Shown here: piece after piece, positions 22,286-33,519 of the stretch
How the letters are laid out: each line of letters begins with the position of its first letter
Position numbering within the stretch: the stretch's first letter is position 1
Assembly: GCF_029784135.1 (NCBI RefSeq)
Contig: NC_073745.1
Location: 112,582,716-112,646,715 of the forward strand
DNA: 64,000 nucleotides
Direction of reading: 5' to 3'
Source of the DNA: Toxorhynchites rutilus septentrionalis
Taxonomy: Eukaryota > Arthropoda > Insecta > Diptera > Culicidae
Position numbers and translations under genes: made by a program
The notes under the pieces: generated by a model
Told to the model about the DNA's origin: nothing
Seen by the model: only the letters and a program-made list of their open reading frames with translations
The model's database searches: none

Positions 22286-23372
22286 CCAAAAAATCATTTT
22301 TTTCCACTTTTTCCCAAAAATGACAAATGAAAATTAATAACTTTTGAATCACTGAATCGATTTAGATGATCGACATATAAAATTGACCTAGCCTTTTATC
22401 AAAAAATATTTAACTTGCGAAAAAAATAATCATATTTTAGTAATTATTGATTGTAGTCGTTTTTTATTTTTTTATGACTTTGGACTAGAGGGCGCTATAT
22501 TTTTTTATATTTTTTCTTGAAAGCTGAGGATTTTTTACACAACATATCTCGATATCAGGGTTGCTATTTTTTCGTTTTTTAGATATGGTTTTTAAAAAAA
22601 TCATTTTTCCCCATTTGTCCAAAAATTACTTTCTGCAAAAAATCATAACATTTGAACTACTGAACCTATTTAGATGATCGATATATTAAATTGAAGCCAA
22701 TAAGCAAAATTCACACTTGCGGGAAGATTGGATTCTAGTAGCATAGGTCTAGTTTAGTCACATATGAATATTGATCGAAGACTTAAAACATGTTAAATTT
22801 ACAAAATTCTAACTTAAAAACGATAATTATAGCATCTCTGATATCGAGATATGTTAGATAAATAATCCTCAGCTTTCCAAAAAAAAAAAAATATATAGCG
22901 CTCCTATCTTTAACCGAGAAAACTATGAAAAAATAACTCAATCAATAATTACAAAAACAAAATTCAATTTTTTCGCAAAAGTAATATTTTTTCAAAGAAA
23001 AATAACTCGTAAGCTTAAATTTGATATGTCGATGATATGAATCGGTCCAATAGTTCGAAAGTTATAACTTTTTGTAGTGGGAAAAATGGGGAAAATTTGT
23101 TTTTCGAACCATCGATTAGTTTTGAAAAATCATATTTCAAAAACGAAAAAAATAGCATCTCTGATATCGAGATATTTTATTTAAAAAATACTCAGCTTTC
23201 AATCCATATTAAAGATAGGATCCATATTATATGCAAGGTAAATATTTCTCAATTAAAGCTCATTGGCTTAAATTTGATATGTCGATCATCTAAATCGGTT
23301 GAGTGGTTCGAAAGTTATAAATTTTTGAAAAAAGTCATTTTGGGAAAAAGTGGAAAAAATGATTTTTGGGAT
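22286..23372. repeat. Inverted array of ~300-bp AT-rich units
   Basis: The phrase AAAATCATTTTT...CCACTTTTTCCC at 22286 reappears inverted at ~23325-23370 (GGGAAAAAGTGGAAAAAATG). TTTAGATGATCGA-type phrases occur forward at ~22361 and ~22670 and inverted at ~23027 and ~23283. GATATCGAGATAT-type phrases follow the same mirrored order. Two forward and two reversed units therefore form one large foldback. Confidence 0.7.
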
Positions 23373-23484
23373 CACCCTAAAATGGAAATGGGCACCCTAA
23401 TGACAAATTAAAAAAAAATACGAGTTTAATGTTTTGCGATAAAGGACAAAATTACCACTTTTGACGAAGATCTGAGAACCACTA

Positions 23485-24788
23485 TATTAGTTTGGCATGG
23501 AATGGCTATATATATACAGAATACAATCTTACGTGCATCGTGATGTACAAAGTATTAATGAATATGTGAAAATTAACGTTGAAAGACATTTCTATAGATC
23601 TGCACACTTTTACAGACTTTTCCACATTTTTAACAGACATTCACATGTTTTTACAGACTTTTTTTAAAAATCATCTGGCAGTTCTTCCTTCCACTTTTTA
23701 TCGAATATTTCCAAATCGCAGGAGTAAACATTTACGTGACTCTGACTTTGTTTGTTTTTATTACGTTCGGAAAAACGTTATGACAAAGAGAGGGGACATT
23801 AAAAATGCGTTGCTCAGTGAAAGGCTGAGATGCTCTTTCAGAGATGCAATGGTTAATTAAACAATTGACGGAAAAATGTAGTTCGTTCATTTTATAATTT
23901 TACTTATTTTTGCCCTTGACAACAATACCTTATTCATAGTGATGATTATCATAAGAAAAATAACACTCCTGATTGTTGGATCTCTTTTGACATTTCAATT
24001 GGATCTTTCTTGACAGCCGTTTTGATTCAGTCCGCACTACCTAGGTGGCAACTAAACTGTCACCCGTAGATGCGCGCAACAGCAATATAAACAAAACAAC
24101 AATTTACGATTCAGATAGAACGTCACGGAAAGGATCATCCACGTACCGTCAACGTAACCATCAATTCACAGATGCAGTCTATGCTTGCAGCAGCATCGTT
24201 GCGTCAAATGTCGACGAATGAACTACCCAATCACCTTTGTTACGCGCGGCGAATAACGTGTAATGGCTCAAATCACTGTATTCTATAGGCGAATGGCGTG
24301 ACTATAGTTTATCACTAGGTGAGATGCCTAGACAAAAATGTAAATGATGTACATTATGTACACGGCCACCCCAACACCCTCAATGAACACCGGGTAACCA
24401 ACCTCGGACCGATCTTGGTCGAATGATGCTGACAGTTAAGGGGGCTTATCTGAGCCTCTGTTCATCATGAAGGTGCTTTTTGACAGATAGAGTTTGGTTT
24501 GGAATTTGTATAAACACTATTTTGTTTGTCACACTTCAATCATCAACAATGGTAAACAATATCAAACATCGAACATGGAAAAAATCGTCTGAAATAGTTA
24601 AGGTAACCTAACCAGTCGGTACAGGTTTGACGAACAGACCGAAAAAATATTTTAGGCATCCTATAACTGAATATTTGATTGTCGTGTTTTGCGTCGAATA
24701 TATTTGATCAGTACACGTTGATAGAATTGTATCGGTCAAAAAGAGTGAAATTTTTGACTTCGGTCAAACCGTGTACAGTTATTTACAT
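23485..24788. other. Intergenic, nothing recognised
   Basis: AT-rich, with a small TTTACAGAC/ACAGACATTCAC reiteration at ~23610-23660. No gene is supported. Confidence 0.45.
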
Positions 24789-24792
24789 TTAA

Positions 24793-25856
24793 GGTGAAGG
24801 TGGAAGCTAGCCATTGTAGTAGTATAGGTAAACCCACGTGTAAAAATGGGGAAATAGTGTTTGTGAGAGAAGAGCAAAGCACACGTAAATAGATCAATTC
24901 ACTTATCAGACTGTGTGACGCTTCATTGACACGAGTCTTTGAATACATTTGAAAAAAAAAATAACAATTCAATACTAAAGTAAAATGTATGAACGAAATG
25001 TTCCGATGAACAATTGCAAAAATAAATACATATAGAAGGTGCATTTGCAAATGAAGTGAAATTCTGATTATACGCGAGCGTAACATGGGCAAATTCATAA
25101 CACATGCGAATTGGGGCTCTTTTGGTATTAACAAGTTCTTCCGCATAGTAACTCGATGTTGATAATTCCTTAATATTTTCCTTCATTGATCGTATTGTTT
25201 TCACATATTCACGTTGGAGAACCTTAACCCTTCTCTTCGTTGGCCGAAGCATTTTGATTGAACGTAATACTTTTCCGTTTACTGTTTTTGAAAGCATAGG
25301 CAGCTGTGGCAGTGTTCCGAGCTCTGCCATACAATTTTCTTACCCAATGTTAAAGTTGCTAAAACTTACATTATAGACCCATTAAACGTTGAAATAATAA
25401 TTGTATTAATATCAACACAATTTTACTCTATTGATTTTCATGACATGAAACGCTATGACTAAGGAATAACATTTTATTGAGTGGTTTTTATAGCTGTTTC
25501 GATGATGTTGTCTGGCATCAGTGTCGAAAAAATAACGATGCTTTCACCAGTACAAACAAAACCATTGCCGAAGATTGAAAAATGAAAATTTAATTTTAAA
25601 TTAATTTTAATATAAGCACTAACTCGAGTTTTCCGACGTTGTTCACTATACAGTGCGATAGCAGATGAAAATTTATTATCTTGTGAATAATCGATTAGAG
25701 TTTGGTTGATATTACTTGATGGGAAGTGTGCGAAAACGATCATTTTCTTCACACTGTTTCGCAAAATTATTGATTTTCGTGCGAGGGGTGAGGGAGGGAG
25801 ATAAAAGAAATGAGCGCCATTGTGGCAGCCATATGTGGGTAGCTTCCACCTTCACC
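24793..25856. mobile_element. TTAA-flanked TIR element, 1.06 kb, with an internal ORF
   Basis: Terminal repeats of 17 identical bp (GGTGAAGGTGGAAGCTA) are flanked by TTAA at 24789-24792 and 25857-25860. A deleted relative lies at ~5172-5240. No piggyBac transposase is seen; the interior carries an unrelated-looking 135-codon ORF on the minus strand. Confidence 0.75.
24923..25330 (-). CDS. Hypothetical ORF inside TTAA element
   Basis: The frame encodes 135 aa starting MAELGTLPQLPML. The first ~80 residues look protein-like: basic, helical, rich in K/R/E with few low-complexity stretches (for example LRPTKRRVKVLQREYVKTIR). The last ~50 are rich in F, C, Y and N, like translated AT-rich DNA. 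The plausible coding part may therefore end in an exon near residue 80. I do not recognise a family. It could be a captured host exon, the remnant of a transposon protein, or chance. Confidence 0.3.
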   Translation of the reverse strand: MAELGTLPQLPMLSKTVNGKVLRSIKMLRPTKRRVKVLQREYVKTIRSMKENIKELSTSSYYAEELVNTKRAPIRMCYEFAHVTLAYNQNFTSFANAPSICIYFCNCSSEHFVHTFYFSIELLFFFSNVFKDSCQ

Positions 25857-26053
25857 TTAATGCGATATGCCGAGGCATCACTGTAATTGGACATTGGCGA
25901 TGAGAGTGGTATAGTGTCGACGTCTGGTGGCGACTTTCAATGTATTGCCATAATTTGGGCCCCGAGCTCGATGTGTACAAAAATGTCCAATTGGAGGTAA
26001 AACTGTCCAATTAAACGTGTCGCATTACAGGTCTGTCCCTGTCTGTCCATTAA

Positions 26054-27518
26054 GGCCATCTACACACTAGGCAACCTAAGTTGGAAAGCAACTTAACGAA
26101 TATGACAAATAAGATGAGAGCATGTGTAATCAAATGAGAGCATACACACTAGGCAACTGGCAACTTAGGTCGGACCAACTTTTTCGATTCAACCTAGCAT
26201 GTCGAGTCGCGCGCGATTTGTGTCGACAACTTTTTCGTTCAATTGCTGTTGACGTTTTGATTTCTGCGTTCATTGAATTTCAATATCTGTCAGTGGTGAT
26301 GCAAAACAGTGTTTACAATATTGGCGCATCTGTTTCTATGAACGAACGAGATGTAAGTATTTTGCTACTTTGGTTTAGTTTATATATAATATATATTCGT
26401 TTGACGTTAGGAAATGCCATGAATATGCAAGTTCTCTTGATATACCGTCCGGAAAGAGTGCTGTATTGGTCAAGGATGCGTATAATATTGGAGATTGAGC
26501 AAGAAGCACAGAATCCGCTGGATGTGTTTTTTCCAAGTTAACAGCAATTGTTGCTGTCTGTTGTTATCAGCGAGCCGAAATAAGTATGTTAGGTAAATAT
26601 GTCACCTTTAGCTTGATGCCGTCGGTTATAATAATGATTCAACAAATACCAACAGATAGCCTAAGATTGGATAATTCTGGTCAGATTTCCCGGGAAACCG
26701 TTATCATCCCTGATTCTCGATTGTACCATGTGCGAAGGTGTGGTCTGCGAATATGTGACCCCTAGGAGAATTTTTCATATTTAGCGTTAGTGTATACATA
26801 AATCATTCTTTAGAAGAATTGTTGAAAAATTTTCTGTTTTCTTTATATAATTCTTTTCGGCTGTATTTTTATTTCAATGATTTTTTTTATGTTTGTAAAT
26901 ATTGTTTGCTGGTTTGTGGTATTACTCCAACGAAAAATAAATATATACATCTATTTTTTAGAAATATTTAGAATTTAGAAAAAAAGCAGAACCCAAAAGA
27001 AATTCTGAAATCTATTGTACACACGAAGGAATATTAACACAACGGTACATTTTTAAAATAAAAATGGTATTATTGTTTGATATATGAGATGAAACACCTT
27101 CGAAAAAGTACATCCAGGAATGCCAGATAAGCAGATTTTTTTTCTGCTATAGTGTAAATTGTATTTCAAATGTGCCCTTTTGATTCTATTGTAGTTTTAA
27201 GAAGCCGCGTATGCATTCAATTTGATTCGATGATTTGTGAAATTAAGTTTTTATTTATTTTTTCTTTGCCTGGTGTCAAGAAAAATCCCAAGTAAAGTAG
27301 TTTTTTTCAAACCAATTTTTCATAATTTGCTCTCCGTATGATTTTTCCGGCAGTTAAATAAATGGCATCTCTGCCAGCGATTAGGCAGTTTATGATGACG
27401 GATAAAAACTTAACGAATTCATCGCGTTCGAGTTGTCTCAATGTGCAGAGCTGAGTTGGCGATGCGATTGACATCGCCAACATAGATCGGGTTGCTGTTG
27501 CCTAATGTGTAGACGGCC
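26054..27518. mobile_element. Harbinger-like TIR element with TAA target duplication
   Basis: The ends read GGCCATCTACACACTAGGCA and, inward from the right, GGCCGTCTACACATTAGGCA. Each is flanked by TAA (26051-26053 and 27519-27521), the 3-bp target typical of PIF/Harbinger. The element is 1,465 bp. An internal frame (26122-26541) crosses a GTAAGT and an AG|GAAATG, so it may hold decayed exons, but I recognise no transposase. The ACACACTAGGCAACT motif is repeated once more just inside the left end. Confidence 0.7.
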
Positions 27519-27521
27519 TAA

Positions 27522-27924
27522 CAAAACGTCGCATTATTTTTCAATTTGCATCACCACAATTTCCGTGTTTCAAAGTATTGCAAATTTCCCTCGGTGTATT
27601 ACAAAGGCTGTCAAAACATTAGCTGATGCTATCGGTCGAATCACGTTGTTTTGTTTTGCGCTGAGACGTTTAGCGCGGCGCGATCAATAGAAAATAACAA
27701 TTAATTTGGAGACTGGGAACCAGGAGACCCTGAATATTCAGGTAAATTTCCCGTGTTTCGTTTATTTTTTATTGTCTTCATTCTTCAATACATATAAATT
27801 ATTCTAGTGATTGCAACTTATTCGAGATCCATGTAAACTCCTATCAAAGTATCATCATTTCCATATCCTGCTTTTGTTGTCAGTCAAGCTTTCACGATTC
27901 TATCTGTTTTGAACCGAAATAACA
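27522..27924 (+). promoter_or_regulatory. Presumed REXO2 upstream region
   Basis: This is the 400-bp gap between the Harbinger-like element and the REXO2 start codon. It must contain the REXO2 promoter unless that lies inside the element. No TATA box is obvious. Confidence 0.35.
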
Positions 27925-28740
27925 ATGGTGTGGTTTCCGGCGAGATGTGCATCACGCATTTGCAGCCCACTTCGTATGTAAATTTCGTCTGTGTTTCACG
28001 GATCATAATCAGAGATTGCTACACTTGGAGAAAATTCTAACAAAAAATTAAGTTCGCGTTCAATTTTCCTTGTCAAATGTGTTTCTGAATGACTGACCGT
28101 AAAAAGTTAACTAATGAAGAATTTCAACCCTTTTTCAGTTTATCAATCGTCGAAAAGGAGAATGAACAATTCGACACCCAAACCACCATCGAAGCATAAT
28201 CTCGTCTGGATAGATCTAGAAATGACGGGGTTGGACTTGGAAAAACATCGAATAGTCGAAATTGCATGCTTAGTGACAAACAAGAACTTGGAAGTTGTCG
28301 AGCCAGGGAAAGATATTGTCATTCACCATCCAGAAGAAGTACTGCAGGAAATGACCGACTGGTGCCGAGATGTTCACACGCAAACGGGCCTTACTCAGGC
28401 GGTGCGAGATTCGAAGGTTGACATCGAAGAAGCTGAACGGATAGTGCTGGAATACGTTAAAAGACACTGTCCCGAAAGGAGTTGTCCTCTGGCAGGAAAC
28501 ACCATTTACATGGACAGGATGTTCCTCTATCGGTATATGCCGACATTGAACGAATATTTACACTATCGTGTGGTGGATGTCAGCTCAATGAAGGAACTTT
28601 GCAAACGTTGGAATGGTGAAATTTTTAGCAAAGCTCCCCCGAAATCTTTGAAACATCGTGCATTGCAGGATATCGAGGAGAGTATTGGGGAACTAAAATA
28701 TTACAAACAATACATGTTCGCAACGCATTCGAATTGTTGA
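27925..28740 (+). CDS. REXO2: Oligoribonuclease (REXO2), two exons, 216 aa
   Basis: A DEDDh 3'-5' exoribonuclease that degrades di- and oligoribonucleotides. The animal enzyme acts in mitochondria and cytosol (family knowledge). Exon 1 is 27925-27973 (donor GTATGT) and exon 2 is 28139-28740 (acceptor TTTTTCAG). The phases join cleanly. Exon 1 encodes an Arg/Ser-rich, acid-free leader (MVWFPARCASRICSPL) that looks like a mitochondrial targeting peptide, and its ATG has a good context (ACAATGG). Catalytic residues are D42 and E44 (WIDLEMTGLD), D142 (YMDRM), H189 and D194 (HRALQDIEES). A shorter frame starting at 28114 reads through the intron acceptor and is less likely; an ATG at codon 25 could give a cytosolic form. 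It is convergent with SDHC. Confidence 0.93.
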
Positions 28741-28966
28741 GAGAAAGTTTATCTGCTAGAAATCAAAATATCAACAATCAACAATATCTTAACGCCAGAT
28801 TGAGGATTCTTTTTAGTATTTATATTCTCATAAACAATTATATTGTGTTAAAATCTGCACTAGAAAATTTATTTATGGTAGGCTCATCAACTATTCATGC
28901 AATCAATGGTATAAAATTACGAAGGAAAAATACTAAACAATTAGCTGGATATCGCAATTTTCTATG

Positions 28967-28972
28967 TTTATT
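28967..28972 (-). terminator. Poly(A) signal candidate for SDHC
   Basis: AATAAA on the minus strand, about 97 nt past the SDHC stop codon. It lies upstream of the REXO2 signal, so the two 3' UTRs would overlap. Confidence 0.5.
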
Positions 28973-28988
28973 TTACACATAACATCCA

Positions 28989-28994
28989 AATAAA
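28989..28994 (+). terminator. Poly(A) signal candidate for REXO2
   Basis: AATAAA on the plus strand, about 250 nt past the REXO2 stop and 75 bp before the end of the SDHC coding region. Confidence 0.5.
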
Positions 28995-29068
28995 TATTAA
29001 TGAACTTTACCAACTTATTCCCAAAATACAAGCCATACCAGATCTGTACTTCTGTCTAATTTGATCAC

Positions 29069-29684
29069 CTACAGAAAGGTGAGCGCAGCGGCCAGCACAC
29101 CAGAGATCAGCAGCATTGCGTAACCAGTGGAATAAACTTCCTTGATGGTCAAAAATTTGCCCATATCCCAGAACAGATGACGCACTCCATTGACCGCATG
29201 AAACGAGAATGGATAGGCCAGGGTGAATTTGAGTGCCATCAACGTTGGCGCATTGAGGCCTTCAAGCATGGTGAGGTAATGGGTGGCGTCGTGAGGCAAA
29301 GCCAAAGCGCCTAAACCCAACATCGCTGCGTATCCAGCCAAAGCCATACCGGTCATACGATGCGTGATGGAAAGCATGCTTGTCAATTGGGGAGCATAAA
29401 TTGTCAGATGCGGCGATTGTGGGCGCTTCAAGCGAGCATTTCGATCATCATGTGATTCGCCCGGACGCTCATCCGACCGGACGACCTTCAGCACCACAGT
29501 TCGAACTCCATATAGCGGGGCAAAGCTGTTTTGTCCTTGCAGCAGTGTGCGTCCGCAGACATTTCTGTCAAATGATTTATATTGTTGTGAATTATGTAAT
29601 CCTTGTATATGAGCAATAAAGGAACTAATTGGAATTTGTCCAGCCAAATATGTTTATTATGTACCTCAGAATGAATCCTGCCAT
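29069..29684 (-). CDS. SdhC: Succinate dehydrogenase cytochrome b560 subunit, two exons, 171 aa
   Basis: Membrane anchor of respiratory complex II in the inner mitochondrial membrane; it helps bind ubiquinone and heme b. Exon 1 is only 20 coding nt (29684-29665, donor GTACAT) and joins to 29564-29069 (acceptor TTTGACAG) in phase 2, giving the start MAGFILRNVC. This was preferred over reading into the intron from 29647, because the intron-derived 29 residues fit no SDHC protein I know and the joined length (171 aa) is close to the ~169 of human SDHC. The family signature is clear: RPQSPHLTIY, then SMLSITHRMTG (quinone-site region) and PFSFHAVNGVRHLFWD with H129 as the likely heme ligand. Three membrane segments lie at ~78-97, ~112-134 and ~150-170. 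Confidence 0.93.
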
Positions 29685-30120
29685 TTTTCGGTATACTTGA
29701 GGTAAACAGTTTAAACACAACACTGTTTTTATCCAAAAAATTATTCGTTCAATCAACACGATTTTTCGTAAGTTGTCGAATGACAGAAGGACATTCATCA
29801 AGGCATACAAAACAAGGTCACAGATAGTCACTCACGACAGTGAACAACTGGTTCGAGTTTATACATAGACGTCATGACTATCTATTTGAACGTATCATAT
29901 AAAAAATCCTTTACTTCCAGAATAAAATTATTTCATGCGTACAATAAATTGAATCGCCCGAACATGCCCATTCCCTGTGTCCACATACCACTAAAATTTC
30001 CGTTCTTCGAAGAATATTGTAGCTCAACTTATTGTAGTTTAAAATAGTAAGCATTTTTCATTATTAAAAAAAGGTTGAAAAATCGAACTTTTTTTTAGTG
30101 AGGAAGTGAAGTGGTCACCT
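29685..30120. other. Upstream of SDHC; no gene seen
   Basis: This holds the SDHC 5' UTR and promoter by position. No further motif is supported. Confidence 0.4.
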
Positions 30121-30123
30121 GTG

Positions 30124-30430
30124 GGGGGCAAAGTGGTCACTCGCACATATAACGGTAGAAGAGATAGATTTATGCGTGTTTTCTTTGTCAGATTTGTTTA
30201 AATAATTATTGAAATAGTAGGTACATGTATGAAATGAGCTAGGCCTATTCAAACGTAGAAGGAAACATAACGTTTTTTAAAATGAGGCTTGATTTTGGTT
30301 GGGGTGGCATATTTTTCCTGGGTGAAAACCACAAAAGGGTCCCCTTTAAGAGCAGAAGGTGATAAGGTATATCAGCTTTTGAAAACAGAACATTGCCAGT
30401 AGTAATCCTTCACTGACCGCTTTGCCCCCC
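30124..30430. repeat. Short TIR element (~310 bp)
   Basis: The left end GGGGGGCAAAGTGGTCA and the right end, read inward, GGGGGGCAAAGCGGTCA differ at one base. Purine-rich, non-coding. Confidence 0.5.
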
Positions 30431-30797
30431 ATACAACGAAATGCGAAATATGCGAAATAATCGCTGAAATAGAACAAAATATATATTCACCACCCTAGAA
30501 CATGTGAACAGTGCTCCAAACTTTTGATTTGTCGCAAATATCAGGTCAAATAAAACAAATTTCACTAGAAATTCCTTAAATTCGAAACGCACAAAACTAC
30601 GGCCGAATGGCTACCAAGAGAGCGTTTTTTGTTTTTATTTATGTCTTGGCATGCGACAGCTCCACTGCAGTACAGGGTGACTTAAAAGTCAAATTCTTCA
30701 AACATAAGATGAATATCAATACAGTGTCAATAGTCAATAGTTATACTACCAAGCAACCACATTACCCCCACTACCCCTACTATTAAAGTTCAAAGTA

Positions 30798-31277
30798 GTT
30801 GTTGACCAAGGCGCTTATATCAATGTATAACAGGTGAAACAACATCATCACTTCAATAAGAAGGGGATTACGGTTTGTGAAGCGAGGGTTGTTTGTTTTG
30901 TTATTGCTAGGATACGCCATTTTTGCATTTTTACATGCGAGAGTAGTGGAAATGAGAATGAAATTCTACAAAATCATCCCTTCTTTTTCACATAAATTCG
31001 CGAAAGCGGAACATAGTGGGCCTGATTGCGAACGTCACTTCATGGTGAAAACAGAATGGAATGCATACAAATTGCATACAATTCATTTCGTGAAGTGACG
31101 TTCGTGATAAGGCACAGTAGACATCGTTCGAATAAGCGTCGTAGCAGTTTCTAGAGAGCCGCCGGCAGCGTTCTGATGCTGTTTGTAAACAATACCGACA
31201 GCAATTCCAATATGGCTAAAAGTGCATTTCATATGATTGTTTCACCTGGTATGTATAGAGGCGTCTTGGTTGTTGAC
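30798..31277. repeat. TIR element with a nested 96-bp hairpin
   Basis: The arms GTTGTTGACCAAGGCGC and, inverted, GTCAACAACCAAGACGC continue to the shared CAGGTGAAACAA. The hairpin at 31018-31113 lies between them. Confidence 0.55.
31018..31113. repeat. Near-palindromic hairpin related to the 3896 element
   Basis: GGGCCTGATTGCGAACGTCA at the left pairs with TGACGTTCGTGATAAGGC at the right, and the centre holds ATGCATACAAATTGCAT. The left part resembles the terminus of the element at 3896-4573. Confidence 0.6.
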
Positions 31278-31280
31278 GAT

Positions 31281-31997
31281 ACCGATACAAATTGCGTAAC
31301 CGCGCAAGTGCTATTTTCAGAATATATCACCTTATGATTGTTAACCGTGGGTATTTATTATTTTTGCAAATTGCTTCGAATTTTCTAAGCAAAATCAGGG
31401 GAATTCATCGAGGGGTTGTATCATTGATGATGTACTAGATTTCGTTGTATGATAAACATTATTTGGCTGAACAATTATTGCGCTCTGGGATTTTAATTAT
31501 TTTTGTTCCGACTTTTTTGTAATTTTGTATTTTTGTTCCGACTGAAATGTGTTTGTCTAACACAGACTTCAAAACCAAGGTATCTGGGAAATCAGCTTTG
31601 CAAATAAATGCAAACTGTCATTAAATTTACTTGTATCGAAGAACATAATGTATCACAATGCATGAATTGATTTTACATGGTATTTATTCAAACTCTTTAC
31701 TCACAAATATATTGAATTCAATTGAATTCGGAAATTGTCTCATTCACTCAAAAATTTAATCAACTCAAACAAATGATTGCTAAGCTCGGGTAGTCCCACG
31801 TCAACTTTGCGCTTATATCATAGATATAACCCACCCATTTTTTAACATCAATCCATATATATTCGCCATCACTACTTGTCGAGGATTTTCGTAGGAATAT
31901 TTTATTGTTATGTTGCTCGAATTCATTCCTCCGAAATGTTTCAGCTTTCGTAAATATTCGGTCCCTACATGGTCATTAGGAACTGAGTAAACGCTTT
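31281..31997. other. Intergenic, nothing recognised
   Basis: One 62-codon minus-strand frame (31813-32001) has no recognisable domain. It ends inside the hAT target site, so it is probably chance. Confidence 0.4.
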
Positions 31998-32005
31998 GCA
32001 CAAAC

Positions 32006-32576
32006 CAGAGATCGAAATACTCGCTCGGTTGCGTGATACGTATTCAGTCAATCAATCTAGTTTTCGATGAGTCGTGTAATGTTGGAATTTTCATCTTCCT
32101 TTTCATCGAAAATTCTTTTTCAGAGAGAAAGAGATGTGGGACAATCTCTATCTCTGAAGTTCAACGAGAATGCTTTTTCGTCTCTCATTTAAAACTGAAA
32201 TGTGGAGCAAAAAATCAAATCTGTATTTACCAACGTTAGCCTGTTTAGACAGCGTCTAAATGACCTGCATTTGGATTGCATCTGCTTTGTACAGATATTA
32301 ACCCATATCTTGTTCACTTCACGATGAAACCCAATATTACTGTATTGTTTCATGTAATGTTTTCAGCTGTACTAAACAAGTGAAAACCCATTATCGGCAT
32401 CAAAAGGTCACTGAAAATAAAATCATTTTTCGGCAATCATAACTCGCCGAAAAATGGAAATCAGCATTGCGTTTTTCGCGAAAATGGAGGTGAGAGTATA
32501 ACATGCTCACCTTTTTTTTGTCTGTGGCTGGAAACGGATGTTTTTCCTCTCAAATCGGCGAGCATTTCGATCTCTG
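32006..32576. mobile_element. hAT-type MITE with perfect 8-bp target duplication
   Basis: The 571-bp element has ends CAGAGATCGAAATACTCGC and, inward from the right, CAGAGATCGAAATGCTCGC. GCACAAAC is duplicated at 31998-32005 and 32577-32584. Eight-base duplications and CAG termini define hAT elements. No transposase is present. Confidence 0.88.
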
Positions 32577-32586
32577 GCACAAACTA

Positions 32587-33519
32587 CCCAGCAAACATTA
32601 AATCGCATAACAAGCGTATATATATAACATCATATGCCCTAAAATTTGGTTGGCATATAATGCGCCTAACTGGCATATGCATGCAAAAGTGGAGGCCATA
32701 TACATACATGGCAAATGCTTACCGAATTTGTTGGATGAATATGCAACCTTGACCGGCTATAACAGCGATTATGTTGAAATTGAATTTCGATCTAATATGA
32801 ATATATTCATGAATTGTCAAAGCACCAAATACGACTTTTGCCATACTCATATACGATTTATTACAGACATGAAAAAAACAACAAATGGCGCAAAATATTT
32901 TCGTGAAATGTTTATTATAGCCTCACGAATCGCCATTTTTATATATGAGTATTTATGTTTGTAGAAATTGATTGACTTGTGTTGGGAGTGGAATATGAAT
33001 GTTTAAAATGGCACAGATTGATGTTTGGTGAAAACTGCTCCGATGTGGGTTCGAACTCCGGTCGTCTGGATTATAATCCACCAGCTATCTCGCGCGGCTA
33101 TCTGAAATTTAATTCAACAGCGGTTAAGACTTTCGAGTGCATCAGCATTTCATTAACATTTCAATATGATGTTATATGTTCTTTATTAGGATATAATATG
33201 ATTTACTGTTTCATGATTTTCTTCAGCATGCAACATGATTTACTACAGTACTGAATCGATTTAAATTATACGCTTATACGACACACAAACTGCATCAACG
33301 TAATATTCGCATATGATGCGGATTAAATATATTTTACGACAATGTACATCATAAAATTGATGTTTGTTATACCGAATTGCGACTTAATTTGATAATGGTA
33401 TATAAAATCGAGTTTTTACATTTTATGCGATTTCAAATATACACGATACATACTTTGATTTATTCGGATTTCTTGTAAGACTTGGCACGTGCAAAATTAT
33501 ATATTTAATGTTTGCTGGG
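32587..33519. mobile_element. MITE with CCCAGCAAACATTAAAT termini, copy 1
   Basis: 933 bp; both ends carry CCCAGCAAACATTAAAT, flanked by TA. It contains a tRNA-like block (33036-33100). It begins 2 bp after the target duplication of the hAT MITE. Its open frames are also found in copy 2, as expected of a shared repeat, and show no domain. Confidence 0.85.
33036..33100 (-). other. tRNA-like (Pol III promoter) block inside MITE copy 1
   Basis: The minus strand reads GAGTTCGAACCC, a near-consensus B box, preceded ~45 nt upstream by TAGCCGCGCGAGATAGCTGG, which can serve as a degenerate A box. A cloverleaf is not convincing, so this is a relic or a SINE head and not a functional tRNA gene. Confidence 0.55.

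Larger units (their letters stand above)
21640..23484. mobile_element. hAT-like element, non-autonomous
   Basis: The left end reads CAGCGATACTCAACCTGCGG and the right end, read inward, TAGTGGTTCTCAGATC. Both fit the degenerate YAGNGRTTCTCAA pattern of animal hAT termini. The flanking octamers CGTTAGAC and TATTAGTT share only TTAG in register, so the target duplication is eroded or the ends are mis-set. The interior is a stack of inverted AT-rich units, and no transposase is present. Confidence 0.5.

Noticed and set aside
21632..23492. hAT insertion into the copia remnant
   Set aside because: Sequence beyond 23484 does not continue the copia integrase frame, so the copia fragment was probably truncated before or by another event.
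26122..26541. 139-codon ORF as a host gene
   Set aside because: It starts inside the terminal region of a Harbinger-like MITE, spans a likely donor site and matches no family I know.
33036..33100. Functional tRNA gene
   Set aside because: Good B box but no convincing acceptor stem or anticodon arm, and it is repeated inside a MITE.
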